From CAZDYP01 sp964509505 (lineage in GTDB: Bacteria > Chloroflexota > Anaerolineae > JACRMK01), in contig CAZDYP010000040.1 of assembly GCA_964509505.1 (NCBI GenBank), positions 1 to 31,756 on the forward strand: DNA of 31,756 nt, written 5' to 3'. Positions 7,398-13,665 of the stretch are shown piece after piece. Position 1 is the stretch's first letter; each line of letters begins with the position of its first letter. Both the position numbers and the translations under genes were made by a program. The notes beneath the pieces are model-generated. The model was not told the DNA's origin and did not search any database. It saw nothing but the letters and a program-made list of their open reading frames with translations.

Positions 7398-7455
7398 ACC
7401 GCGAAGAGGCGCAGAGCGCAAAGTTTTTTCTTCGCGTTCTTCGTCTCTTCGCGGT
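7398..7455. repeat. Junction inverted repeat, CGCGAAGAG family
   Basis: ACCGCGAAGAG (7398-7408) is perfectly complementary to CTCTTCGCGGT (7445-7455). Further degenerate copies lie inside (GCGCAGAGCGCAAAG, TTCTTCGCGTTC). It separates two minus-strand genes and is related in wording to the CACGAAG elements. Confidence 0.8.
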
Positions 7456-7476
7456 GTATTTACGTGCGTTCGTCTT

Positions 7477-8214
7477 TTACCAACCATAATTCAAGCGCGC
7501 CGCTAAACGCGGCGGCAAGCCCGCCGCGCGCATCCGCGCTTGCGTGAGTGCGATATCATACTCGACGCGATGAAACTCGAACAAGCCCTTCAGGGTGTCC
7601 CAGATCGCGTAGCTCGCGCGCGGGTCTTCGTCGCGCGGTTGGCCGACGCTGCCGGGGTTCACGATGAAGCGAAAGCCCGTGCGCAAGTTGACAACCAAGC
7701 CATCGGTCGCCAATTGTTCGTACACACCTTGCTCGCCATCTTGTGTATAGACAATAGGAACGTGCGTGTGACCGACGAGGCAAATCGGCGTGCTAAAGTG
7801 CGCGAAGTTGGGACGGGCGATGGCCGCGCTGGTAATGTATTCCCAAATGGGATGGCGTGGGCTGGCGTGCGCCAATGTGAACTCGTCGTTCATGCGCACC
7901 ATGTCTGGACGCTCGCACAAAAATTGAAAATGCTTTTCGCTGAGCTGCTCGCGTGTCCATTGCACAGCGAGGCGCGCATCGGTGTTGAAGTCAGCGAGCT
8001 CCAGCTTGCCGATCACGGCGTAATCGTGATTGCCAGTCAAGCAAATTTCCAAATGCGGTTGCGTCAACAAAAACTCAATGCACTCGTTGGGATTGGGCCC
8101 ATAGCCAACCACATCACCCAAGCACCAAAGCCGCTCCACGCTCCCCATGACCTGCATCACTTTTTCTAACGCGACGAGGTTGGCGTGGATGTCCGAGATG
8201 ATACCAATGCGCAT
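7477..8214 (-). CDS. Calcineurin-like metallophosphoesterase
   Basis: This 245-residue protein carries the metallophosphoesterase motifs in order: DxH in IISDIHANLVAL near the N-terminus, GDVVG in CLGDVVGYGPNP, GNHD in LTGNHDYAV, an intermediate histidine in LAHASPRHP, and GHTH in LVGHTHVPIVY. A family-typical VNPGSVGQPRD segment follows. These are the ligands of a dinuclear metal site. The GDVVGYGPNP form is typical of the YfcE/protein-phosphatase-like subgroup of unknown physiological substrate. The start at 8214 is chosen because a GGAG lies 6 nt before it. The ATG at 8241 has no ribosome site. The gene is divergent from tsaE. Confidence 0.88.
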   Translation of the reverse strand: MRIGIISDIHANLVALEKVMQVMGSVERLWCLGDVVGYGPNPNECIEFLLTQPHLEICLTGNHDYAVIGKLELADFNTDARLAVQWTREQLSEKHFQFLCERPDMVRMNDEFTLAHASPRHPIWEYITSAAIARPNFAHFSTPICLVGHTHVPIVYTQDGEQGVYEQLATDGLVVNLRTGFRFIVNPGSVGQPRDEDPRASYAIWDTLKGLFEFHRVEYDIALTQARMRAAGLPPRLAARLNYGW

Positions 8215-8278
8215 GATGTTCTCCAAGCGTGATAATAGCATGGAATGGGGTAAATAGAGAAACGCGCCTCACAGGACA

Positions 8279-8287
8279 TGGTATAAT
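8279..8287 (+). promoter_or_regulatory. Extended -10 promoter giving a leaderless tsaE mRNA
   Basis: TGG-TATAAT (8279-8287) is an extended -10 element that ends 7 nt before the tsaE ATG at 8295. Transcription would begin at or within a base of the start codon. No ribosome site could fit, which fits a leaderless mRNA. No good -35 box is visible, as expected for an extended -10. Confidence 0.6.
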
Positions 8288-8294
8288 CGCACTC

Positions 8295-8762
8295 ATGCTC
8301 ACTGAGTGGATCATCACCACGCATCATGCGACGGAAACGCAAGACCTAGCCGCCCGCATCGGCGCGCAGCTGTGTGGGGGTGACGTGCTATGGTTGTCGG
8401 GCGATTTGGGCGCGGGCAAGACAACGTTCACGCAAGGACTCGGATACGGCTTACAGATTGACGCGCCCATCATCAGTCCAACCTTCGTCTTGATGCGCAT
8501 ATATCACGGACGCTTGCCGCTCTATCACATTGACTTATATCGTCTGGATTCCGCGCGCGACATTGACAACCTCGGCTTGCGCGACTATCTCGAGGGCGCT
8601 GGCGTCTGCGTGCTTGAATGGGCGGAACGCTTCGAGGCGCATGATAAACAAATTGGCTTGCACATTCACATCGCCATCCTTGACGAAGACTCACGCTCGC
8701 TGCATTTCACTGCGGTAGGCGCGCGCGCAGCACAACTATTGCGCCAGGTGAGCAAGGCATAG
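8295..8762 (+). CDS. tsaE: tRNA t6A biosynthesis ATPase TsaE
   Basis: This 155-residue protein has the TsaE (YjeE) features: a Walker A in GDLGAGKTT (36-44), SPTF (61-64), YHIDLYRL (77-84) and the terminal EWAER (108-112). TsaE is the ATPase that cycles the TsaB-TsaD complex in making N6-threonylcarbamoyladenosine at position 37 of ANN-decoding tRNAs in the cytosol. The start at 8295 fits both the family N-terminus and the TATAAT seven bases upstream. Longer forms from 8229 would begin upstream of that promoter. It heads a tsaE-tsaB-rimI run, and tsaD is not in the window. Confidence 0.93.
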   Translation: MLTEWIITTHHATETQDLAARIGAQLCGGDVLWLSGDLGAGKTTFTQGLGYGLQIDAPIISPTFVLMRIYHGRLPLYHIDLYRLDSARDIDNLGLRDYLEGAGVCVLEWAERFEAHDKQIGLHIHIAILDEDSRSLHFTAVGARAAQLLRQVSKA

Positions 8763-8855
8763 TGTCAAGTGTCATGGGGCAGGTCGTCTGTTTGGACATG
8801 CTGCCCAACACCTGACACTGGATAGCTGACACCTGCGCCTTGATACCTGACACTT
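8761..8855. repeat. Junction inverted repeat, AGTGTCAGGTGTCA family
   Basis: AGTGTCAAGTGTCATGGGGC (from 8761) is answered by CTGCCCAACACCTGACACTG (about 8801-8820). Two more degenerate copies follow (AGCTGACACCTG, ATACCTGACACT). The element fills the tsaE-tsaB junction completely and ends 3-4 nt before the tsaB ATG. Confidence 0.8.
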
Positions 8856-8858
8856 TTT

Positions 8859-9506
8859 ATGTTGCTTGCGATTGATACCGCCACTAGCTTCGCCGCGCTT
8901 GCGTTGATGGACGCGCAAGGGATACGCGGCGCCGTGACGTGGCAGACCCAACAAAATCATACGGTTGAGCTCTTGCCGAACATCGTCGCGTTGCTCACGC
9001 AAACGGGCATCGCCGCGCGCGCCTTGCAAGCGGTCGCCGTCGCGCTTGGGCCGGGTTCGTACACAGGTTTGCGGATTGGTTTGAGCGTCGCCAAAGGGTT
9101 TTGCTTCGCGCACGGCGCCGCGCTCATCGGCATCCCCACGCTCGACATCAGCGCGCACGCCTACACACCGCGCGCAACGCCGCTCTGCGCCGTGTTGCAA
9201 GCGGGGCGCGGACGTTTGAGCGCGCGCTGCTATCATGTGGCCGACGGCACATGGCAAGCGACAGGCGCGCACTTCTTAGGGCGCGCCGACGAGCTAGCGG
9301 CTATTATCACACAACCCACCTTCTTTGCCGGCGAGCTCGACGCGCCAAGCGAACAAGTGTTACGTGAACACTTGGGCGCGCAAGCCACCTTCGCACCCGA
9401 AGCTGAACGCACCCGTGATCCGCGTGTGTTGGCGCGCTTGGCGTATGCGCGTTGGCAACGCGGTGAGCATGACAATGTGATGACGCTTGCGCCATTTTAT
9501 GGTTAG
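8859..9506 (+). CDS. tsaB: tRNA t6A biosynthesis protein TsaB
   Basis: This 215-residue protein has the TsaB (YeaZ) signatures LAIDTATSFAALAL at the N-terminus and ALGPGSYTGLRIGLSVAKGF near 60-80, followed by the family's GIPTLD segment. TsaB is a catalytically inactive relative of TsaD that forms the scaffold of the t6A complex. Its position between tsaE and rimI is the common bacterial order. The ATG at 8859 has no Shine-Dalgarno sequence and follows the junction repeat. Translation may depend on coupling to tsaE or on a leader-independent mode. Confidence 0.92.
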   Translation: MLLAIDTATSFAALALMDAQGIRGAVTWQTQQNHTVELLPNIVALLTQTGIAARALQAVAVALGPGSYTGLRIGLSVAKGFCFAHGAALIGIPTLDISAHAYTPRATPLCAVLQAGRGRLSARCYHVADGTWQATGAHFLGRADELAAIITQPTFFAGELDAPSEQVLREHLGAQATFAPEAERTRDPRVLARLAYARWQRGEHDNVMTLAPFYG

Positions 9507-9600
9507 GGTGAACGAGTAAGCGGGTAAATGCGGAGATAGATAAACGGAGGCATGTAATTTCCTCATTTCCCCTTCTTCCCGTTTACTCGTTTACTGCTTT
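9507..9600. repeat. Junction inverted repeat, AACGAGTAAGCGGGTAAA family
   Basis: GAACGAGTAAGCGGGTAAAT and GATAAACGGAGG form the left part. CCTCATTTCC, CTTCTTCCCGTTTACTC and GTTTACTGC form the complementary right part. It runs from just after the tsaB stop to 3 nt before the rimI ATG. Confidence 0.75.
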
Positions 9601-9603
9601 CAA

Positions 9604-10275
9604 ATGATTGATTACTCTCACCTCCCCTACCTCGTTGAGCCAATGCAAGTGAACGACATTGACGAGGTCATGCAGATTGAGTATGAAGCGTTCACGTTGC
9701 CATGGTCGGCGAGCGCGTATCGTTACGAGATTACGAAAAATGAAACGGCGCATTACTTCGTCGTGAGACAATCACATCCAACGCTTGCGCCTGTGAAGCG
9801 TCCTTTGCTCAATCGCCTCAAACGTCATTGGTTGTGGCAAACAGTGTTCGGCGCAAGCCAGCCGCCGCCGCTGCCGAAGTTGCTGTTACCGCCTGTGCTG
9901 GGTTATGGCGGTTTCCTGCTGGTGGTGGATGAAGCGCACATTACGACGGTTGCCATAGCGAGCGCGTGGCGTGGGCGACGCTTGGGCGAATTGTTGCTCG
10001 TGAGTTTGCTTGACAAGGCGCTGGAGTTGCGAGCGCGTGAGGTGACGCTCGAAGTGCGTGTGGGCAACACGGTGGCGCACCAGCTCTATCTCAAGTATGG
10101 CTTCGCTATCGTCGGCAAGCGCAAACGCTATTACCCTGACAACGGCGAAGATGCGCTCTTGATGACGGCGAAAGCGATTGACGCTGCAGCGTATCGAGAA
10201 AAGTTGGAGGCGTTGAAAGCGCAGCTGTGGGGGAAATTAGGAGAGATCAGAGGAAACAGCGAAGCGGTGCTTTAG
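9604..10275 (+). CDS. rimI: RimI-like GNAT N-acetyltransferase with an internal insertion
   Basis: The frame encodes 223 residues of a GNAT acetyltransferase related to RimI, which acetylates the N-terminus of ribosomal protein S18 and other proteins. The start (VEPMQVNDIDEVMQIEYEAFTLPWSASAYRYEI), the acetyl-CoA loop RGRRLGE (123-129) and VRVGNTVAHQLYLKYGF (151-167) fit the family. So does the late YYPDNGEDALLM. RimI is usually about 150 residues; here roughly 40 extra, basic and proline-rich residues (about 56-98) split strands 3 and 4. The neighbourhood with tsaE and tsaB supports the name. The last residues (GEIRGNSEAVL) are translated from a junction repeat. Confidence 0.85.
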   Translation: MIDYSHLPYLVEPMQVNDIDEVMQIEYEAFTLPWSASAYRYEITKNETAHYFVVRQSHPTLAPVKRPLLNRLKRHWLWQTVFGASQPPPLPKLLLPPVLGYGGFLLVVDEAHITTVAIASAWRGRRLGELLLVSLLDKALELRAREVTLEVRVGNTVAHQLYLKYGFAIVGKRKRYYPDNGEDALLMTAKAIDAAAYREKLEALKAQLWGKLGEIRGNSEAVL

Positions 10276-10322
10276 CATTGGAGGAAATCTCAGAATGCTC
10301 TCAACACAATCCTCTAATTAAC
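10225..10322. repeat. Degenerate inverted repeat at the rimI 3' end
   Basis: AAATTAGGAGAGATCAGAGGA (shortened here to its core AGGAGA-AGAGGA, 10234-10254) is answered by AATCCTCTAATTAA at about 10310-10322. It overlaps the last codons of rimI. The arms are short and the match is imperfect. Confidence 0.5.
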
Positions 10323-10345
10323 TTTAAGAAATTAATTCGGGTACG

Positions 10346-10428
10346 GCGGCGACACCGGACAACCCAACAGACTAACGGACGGCAGCCGTGGCTGTCAGTT
10401 TGTCCGTTTGGGTGTCCGTGGTCGCCGC
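10346..10428. repeat. Junction inverted repeat, CGGACAACCCAACAGACTAACGG family
   Basis: GCGGCGAC (10346-10353) and GTCGCCGC (10421-10428) close a long imperfect stem. CCGGACAACCCAACAGAC and TAACGGACGGCAGCC pair with GGCTGTCAGTTTGTCCG and TTTGGGTGTCCG. It lies in the 289-nt space between the converging rimI and prsW genes. Confidence 0.8.
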
Positions 10429-10471
10429 GCTCTAGACCTGTATTATTTTTTGAACGTTCATCAGAGGACTT

Positions 10472-10545
10472 AGACACGAAGAATCACAAAGAACACAAAA
10501 GTTTTCTTCGTGTTCCTAGTGATACTTTGTGCCTTCGTGTTGAAT
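10472..10545. repeat. Junction inverted repeat, CACGAAG family, second copy
   Basis: GACACGAAGAATCACAAAG and AACACAAAAG are answered by CTTCGTGTTC, ACTTTGTGCC and TTCGTGTTGAA. The words match the element at 424-520, 10 kb away. It lies just beyond the 3' end of the PrsW gene. Confidence 0.8.
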
Positions 10546-10564
10546 TCACTTCTACTCAGGTTTT

Positions 10565-11566
10565 TTATTGGGCTTGTTTCATGGCGCGGAGTTGCGTTCG
10601 CAATTGCTCAATCTCTTGCGTGTTGCCGCCTTCTTCGCCGAAGGTCTTGAGTTGGTACTTGGTGAATGCGAGGTCGGTTGCCGCAGCAAAGAATTTGCCG
10701 AGCTGACGATACGCTTGCCAACCGCGTTTGAATAAGGCTGAGAGGCGCACGTTGGCGCGCCGCGTGGACGAAATCAAAATGTCATATTCGCCTTGCGTCA
10801 ACAACCCAGCGGCGACTTCGGGCTTGAGCTCTGCCATCAACCATTGCTTTTCGTGACCGAGCAAGACGAAGGCGATGATCGTCAGCAGAATCACGCCGCC
10901 CCAATCGCTGATGAGGATGATCACGAATGAGAAGCAATACGTCGCTTCGGCAAAGGCCGCGCCGAAGTTGTGGATGCTGTGAAAGAACATCGCTGCCAGC
11001 CAGCCCAACACGGGCGCGACGAGGCGATTGACGAAGCCGAAATGCGTGCGCGCGTAGCCGAGCGCGAGTCCCATCCAACTGGTGAAGAAAGCGTGGTTCA
11101 AGCCGAACACAAATGCGCGCAGAAAAATGTTGACCAAGCCGCTAGCCAAGCCGCCGCCAAACGCATCAAGAAAATAGAAGATGTTCTCGACTGTGGCGAA
11201 GCCGAAGCCAACCATGCTGCCGTAGATGATGCCGTCGAGCGGGTCGTCGTAGTGACGCCAAAACAACAGCAACAAGCCAACGAGGAAGATGCCCTTCGCG
11301 CTCTCCTCGAACAACGGCGCAGAGATGCCCGCGCCGAGCGCGTCGCTCACGAAGCCGTCGCCGAAGAAGCTGCTTAAGCCTGCGTCGAAGACGAGCTCGC
11401 CGATGAGTCCGAGCATGATGGCGGGAATCGCGCCCCACAAGAACGCGACAGTCAATAACCACAGTGGCTCTTTTTCGTAGCGGTCGAGCCACCAAACGAG
11501 GTTGATGTAAAAGATGGTGGGGATGATCGCGCCTGCGAGTGTGAGGAAGAGGATGAGGAAAATCAT
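10565..11566 (-). CDS. PrsW-family intramembrane metalloprotease
   Basis: This 333-residue, very hydrophobic protein has the PrsW order of motifs. DRYEKEP (28-34) follows the first helix, with FEESAKG (E87, E88, K91), ENIFYF (127-132), NHAFFTSWMGLALG (H158) and FHSIHNFG (H196, H199). PrsW is the membrane protease that starts anti-sigma factor cleavage in Bacillus subtilis. Relatives here may cut other membrane proteins, and no anti-sigma factor is nearby. About eight membrane helices are expected, with a soluble C-terminal tail of about 80 residues. GGAGG lies 7 nt before the ATG at 11566. TACAAT preceded by TGC (minus strand, 11585-11590) is a likely extended -10. Confidence 0.88.
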   Translation of the reverse strand: MIFLILFLTLAGAIIPTIFYINLVWWLDRYEKEPLWLLTVAFLWGAIPAIMLGLIGELVFDAGLSSFFGDGFVSDALGAGISAPLFEESAKGIFLVGLLLLFWRHYDDPLDGIIYGSMVGFGFATVENIFYFLDAFGGGLASGLVNIFLRAFVFGLNHAFFTSWMGLALGYARTHFGFVNRLVAPVLGWLAAMFFHSIHNFGAAFAEATYCFSFVIILISDWGGVILLTIIAFVLLGHEKQWLMAELKPEVAAGLLTQGEYDILISSTRRANVRLSALFKRGWQAYRQLGKFFAAATDLAFTKYQLKTFGEEGGNTQEIEQLRTQLRAMKQAQ

Positions 11567-11601
11567 GGCGTTGCCTCCGCGCGTATTGTAGCATAAAATC
11601 C

Positions 11602-11629
11602 TTGACGGGCATTAGGGTTGGCTTATACT
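11602..11629 (+). promoter_or_regulatory. Candidate promoter upstream of the MITE-like element
   Basis: TTGACG (11602-11607) and TATACT (11624-11629) are 16 nt apart and face the TPR gene. They lie back to back with the likely prsW promoter. Transcription from here would cross a 37-codon ORF and the inverted repeat before reaching the TPR gene. Confidence 0.45.
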
Positions 11630-11656
11630 TGTGAGTGGTGGAAAATCCATAGCTAC

Positions 11657-11770
11657 ATGAAAAAATCCAACATCACCACCCTGAAAGACCTGAGAGAGTG
11701 TTTTGAAATTCAGACCCTAAAGGTTTTTCTGGCGCAGCGGGTTCACCAGTGGCGCCGCAGGCCTGCGTGA
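11657..11770 (+). CDS. Unrecognised 37-aa ORF, partly inside the inverted repeat
   Basis: This ATG-started frame of 37 codons (opening MKKSNITTLKDL, closing with an arginine-rich QWRRRRPA) follows the candidate promoter. No ribosome site precedes it. Its second half is encoded by the left arm and loop of the MITE-like element, so the tail may be a by-product of the insertion. I do not recognise the product, and it may not be a gene. Confidence 0.2.
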   Translation: MKKSNITTLKDLRECFEIQTLKVFLAQRVHQWRRRPA

Positions 11771-11833
11771 AATGCTTTGTTGCTGGCCAGCGAAACCGTT
11801 AGGGTCTCGGTCTGATATGTTCAAAACACTTTC
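11694..11833. mobile_element. MITE-like 140-bp element with long imperfect terminal inverted repeats
   Basis: The left arm (11694-11733) and right arm (11786-11833) are complementary over about 40 positions. They begin with GAGAGTGTTTTGAA against TTCAAAACACTTTC and include CAGACCCTAAAGGTTT against AAACCGTTAGGGTCT. The right arm has about 8 extra bases. No transposase is encoded and no clear target duplication is visible. The core CAGACCC...GGTTT resembles the AGACCC hairpin family elsewhere in the window, so it may be an enlarged member of that family. Confidence 0.55.
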
Positions 11834-11883
11834 TTAGGCAAAACCTTTTCGGATAGTCATAGTGAATGTCAAGGAGGATTTGC

Positions 11884-13212
11884 ATGAATATCTTTAGCCA
11901 AATCTTCACCCGCATTAAGAAATTGCTATCACCGCAATCACCATCGAACACGGCAGAAGCAAATGCGTTAGATTTTTCACTGAAAGCCCTTAAAAATGTG
12001 CGTAGTATAGGCGATGATAATTCTCCTTGGATTATGGGTATAGATAAAACAGGCAGGATGGTAATTATTGACCGTGAGTCGTATGAATACGCGCAAGACA
12101 TACTACCAGGGTCAAATCCTGCTCAAGACGACCTCGACCAATTGACAGCGGCTATGACACGTGCGCGAGTTCTGTCCTGTGGGATGTATCGCGGTAAAGC
12201 AATGGTATCTGAGGTGGTGATAGACACTACTGACGTCACCGCTCTTGCGTCATTAAAAGACAGTTTGAAGATTATCATAGACGAGCAAGCCTTTACCCGT
12301 TGCAACTGCCTAGGTGGCCCGACCATCGAATTATATGCAGGGCAAGAGCTTGTCGCCACTATTGGTTTGCAACATGGGCGTGCTATTCGATGGAATAGGT
12401 GGAAACACGACGCACCATTACAAGATGGCAACCGCTTGACGACTTGGCTCACACACAATGGCTTAGACGCTGAACTGTTGGAGCTACTATATAAAAACCA
12501 ATACAACAACATGTTTAATTTCAGCAAGTTACCCTATGCCGATATTCCGCTCTCGCGTGGTGAACAGCGGCTACGCCTAGTAGAAAATCTTCAACGCAAC
12601 AACGACCTTGCAGGAGCTTTAGCTGAATGTGACAAAATTCTTGCGCTCGAACCTGACTTACCGATCGCGTATGCTGTACGAGGGACGCTTCATCGCAGTC
12701 AAGGTAATTGGATTCCATGCATTGAGGATTGTACAGAAGCGATTAGGCGTGGTCTGCGTTATGCGCATGTCTATTGGACACGCGGAGTGGCACACGACAC
12801 ACTAGGGCAATTCGCCCAGGCTTTGGCTGACTGCGCTATTGCCATAGAAATTGAACCTAATAATGCAGAGGCTTATAACAGTCGAGGACTGATCTATTAC
12901 CGCCTAGGTAAACTGAATGAGGGACTTGCGGATCTAGCCGAAGCCATCCGACTATCTCCTAAATGGAGTTTGCCTTACATCAACCGTGGGAGTTTTCATT
13001 TACAGCGGAACGATTGGGATGCGGCTATTCTGGATTGCAACCGCGCCATTGAATTAATAGGCGAGTCCAAATTGCCTGCTGATCTGGCTAATCTAGCGGC
13101 TGCCTTCTGGAATCGCGGACAGGCATACCACAAGAAAGGTGATATTAAACAAGCAGAAGCCGATGCTAAGGAAGCCCGACGACTCAAACCAGATATTAGT
13201 CCGAACGCTTAA
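11884..13212 (+). CDS. TPR protein with an uncharacterised N-terminal domain
   Basis: This 442-residue protein has an N-terminal region of about 230 residues of unknown function, followed by about five tetratricopeptide repeats (from RGEQRLRLVENLQRNNDLAGALAECDKIL to the end). Repeats such as AYNSRGLIYYRLGKLNEGLADLAEAI have the TPR spacing of W/L/G/Y/A/F/A/P. TPRs bind other proteins. The N-terminal region contains CNCLGGPTIELY and GLQHGRAIRWNRWKHD (about 135-180), a pattern I associate with uncharacterised proteins only. The ATG at 11884 follows AAGGAGG, and the ATG at 11866 lies upstream of it. Codon choice is clearly AT-richer than in neighbouring genes and a MITE-like repeat adjoins it, suggesting transfer. 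A terminator follows. Confidence 0.8.
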   Translation: MNIFSQIFTRIKKLLSPQSPSNTAEANALDFSLKALKNVRSIGDDNSPWIMGIDKTGRMVIIDRESYEYAQDILPGSNPAQDDLDQLTAAMTRARVLSCGMYRGKAMVSEVVIDTTDVTALASLKDSLKIIIDEQAFTRCNCLGGPTIELYAGQELVATIGLQHGRAIRWNRWKHDAPLQDGNRLTTWLTHNGLDAELLELLYKNQYNNMFNFSKLPYADIPLSRGEQRLRLVENLQRNNDLAGALAECDKILALEPDLPIAYAVRGTLHRSQGNWIPCIEDCTEAIRRGLRYAHVYWTRGVAHDTLGQFAQALADCAIAIEIEPNNAEAYNSRGLIYYRLGKLNEGLADLAEAIRLSPKWSLPYINRGSFHLQRNDWDAAILDCNRAIELIGESKLPADLANLAAAFWNRGQAYHKKGDIKQAEADAKEARRLKPDISPNA

Positions 13213-13237
13213 CCTAAACTTATCATCACAATAGACT

Positions 13238-13270
13238 CCCCGTTTTCTCGAAGAAAATGGGTTTCTTTTT
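13238..13270 (+). terminator. Rho-independent terminator after the TPR gene
   Basis: CCCGTTTTCT pairs with AGAAAATGGG (one G-T pair) around a short loop and is followed by TTTCTTTTT. It lies 25 nt after the TPR stop codon. Confidence 0.7.
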
Positions 13271-13288
13271 GTTTCCCTCCATTCACAG

Positions 13289-13486
13289 TAAAATCCCCCC
13301 TCGATGTTACACCTCAAAAAACTCAGTCTCCCCGCGTGGCTGCTCGTCGTCACGCTGCCATCGTGCGCTACGCGTAAAATGGGGAAGCGTTGCAGAGATG
13401 CGGATGTGTGTCACCAGAGTTACTCATCCAGCCGAACAATTGCCCTTAGCGCCCACGTTTCACGCCTCACCTCTCCCGCATTATAA
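13289..13486 (+). pseudogene. Promoter and 5' stump of a membrane-protein gene
   Basis: TAAAAT (13289-13294) stands 9 nt before an ATG at 13304. That frame begins like a membrane or secreted protein (MLHLKKLSLPAWLLVVTLPS) and then turns into an unstructured, serine/arginine-rich frame that stops at 13486. The first 20 residues resemble N-termini of large multi-helix glycosyltransferase-like membrane proteins of Chloroflexota, as far as I can judge by eye. The likely reading is a gene whose body was deleted. The stump lies just upstream of the epimerase operon, in line with other surface-sugar genes. A short real signal-peptide gene cannot be excluded. Confidence 0.4.
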
Positions 13487-13487
13487 T
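13482..13487 (+). promoter_or_regulatory. TATAAT box 7 nt before the 56-aa gene (leaderless promoter)
   Basis: TATAAT at 13482-13487 is followed by TGCGCCC and then the ATG at 13495. TTCACG lies 17 nt upstream (13459-13464), a fair -35. The spacing equals that at tsaE and at 6207, so the transcript should begin at or next to the start codon. It probably drives the small gene and the galE-like gene together. Confidence 0.6.
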
Positions 13488-13494
13488 TGCGCCC

Positions 13495-13665
13495 ATGTCT
13501 GAGTCATTGAAAATTCGCAAAGAGGTCGTTGTCAAAGACGATGGGCGCAAGGTGATTTTCTACACCTTCGAGCGCGAAATCCTTGCGCAGGTTGCGACCC
13601 TTCGCAAGGATTCTGACACGGACACGAGCTCAGACAAATCCATCCCGAAAGAAACAAAGTCATGA
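13495..13665 (+). CDS. Small conserved-looking protein, 56 aa
   Basis: The frame encodes 56 residues (starting MSESLKIRKEVVVKDDGRK and ending in a serine/threonine/lysine-rich tail). I do not recognise a named family. The central VKDDGRKVIFYTFERE looks like a short beta-rich motif. Three points support it as a real gene. TATAAT lies exactly 7 nt upstream of its ATG. Its TGA overlaps the ATG of the next gene (ATGA), which suggests translational coupling. Codon use matches the neighbours. It is below the length cut-off of many gene finders. It has no signal peptide or membrane segment and is probably cytosolic. Any role in sugar-nucleotide metabolism is a guess from its neighbours. Confidence 0.65.
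   Translation: MSESLKIRKEVVVKDDGRKVIFYTFEREILAQVATLRKDSDTDTSSDKSIPKETKS

Noticed and set aside
11657..11770. Transposase remnant in the 37-codon ORF
   Set aside because: No DDE or other transposase motif is visible, and half of the frame is inverted-repeat sequence. Kept only as a low-confidence ORF.
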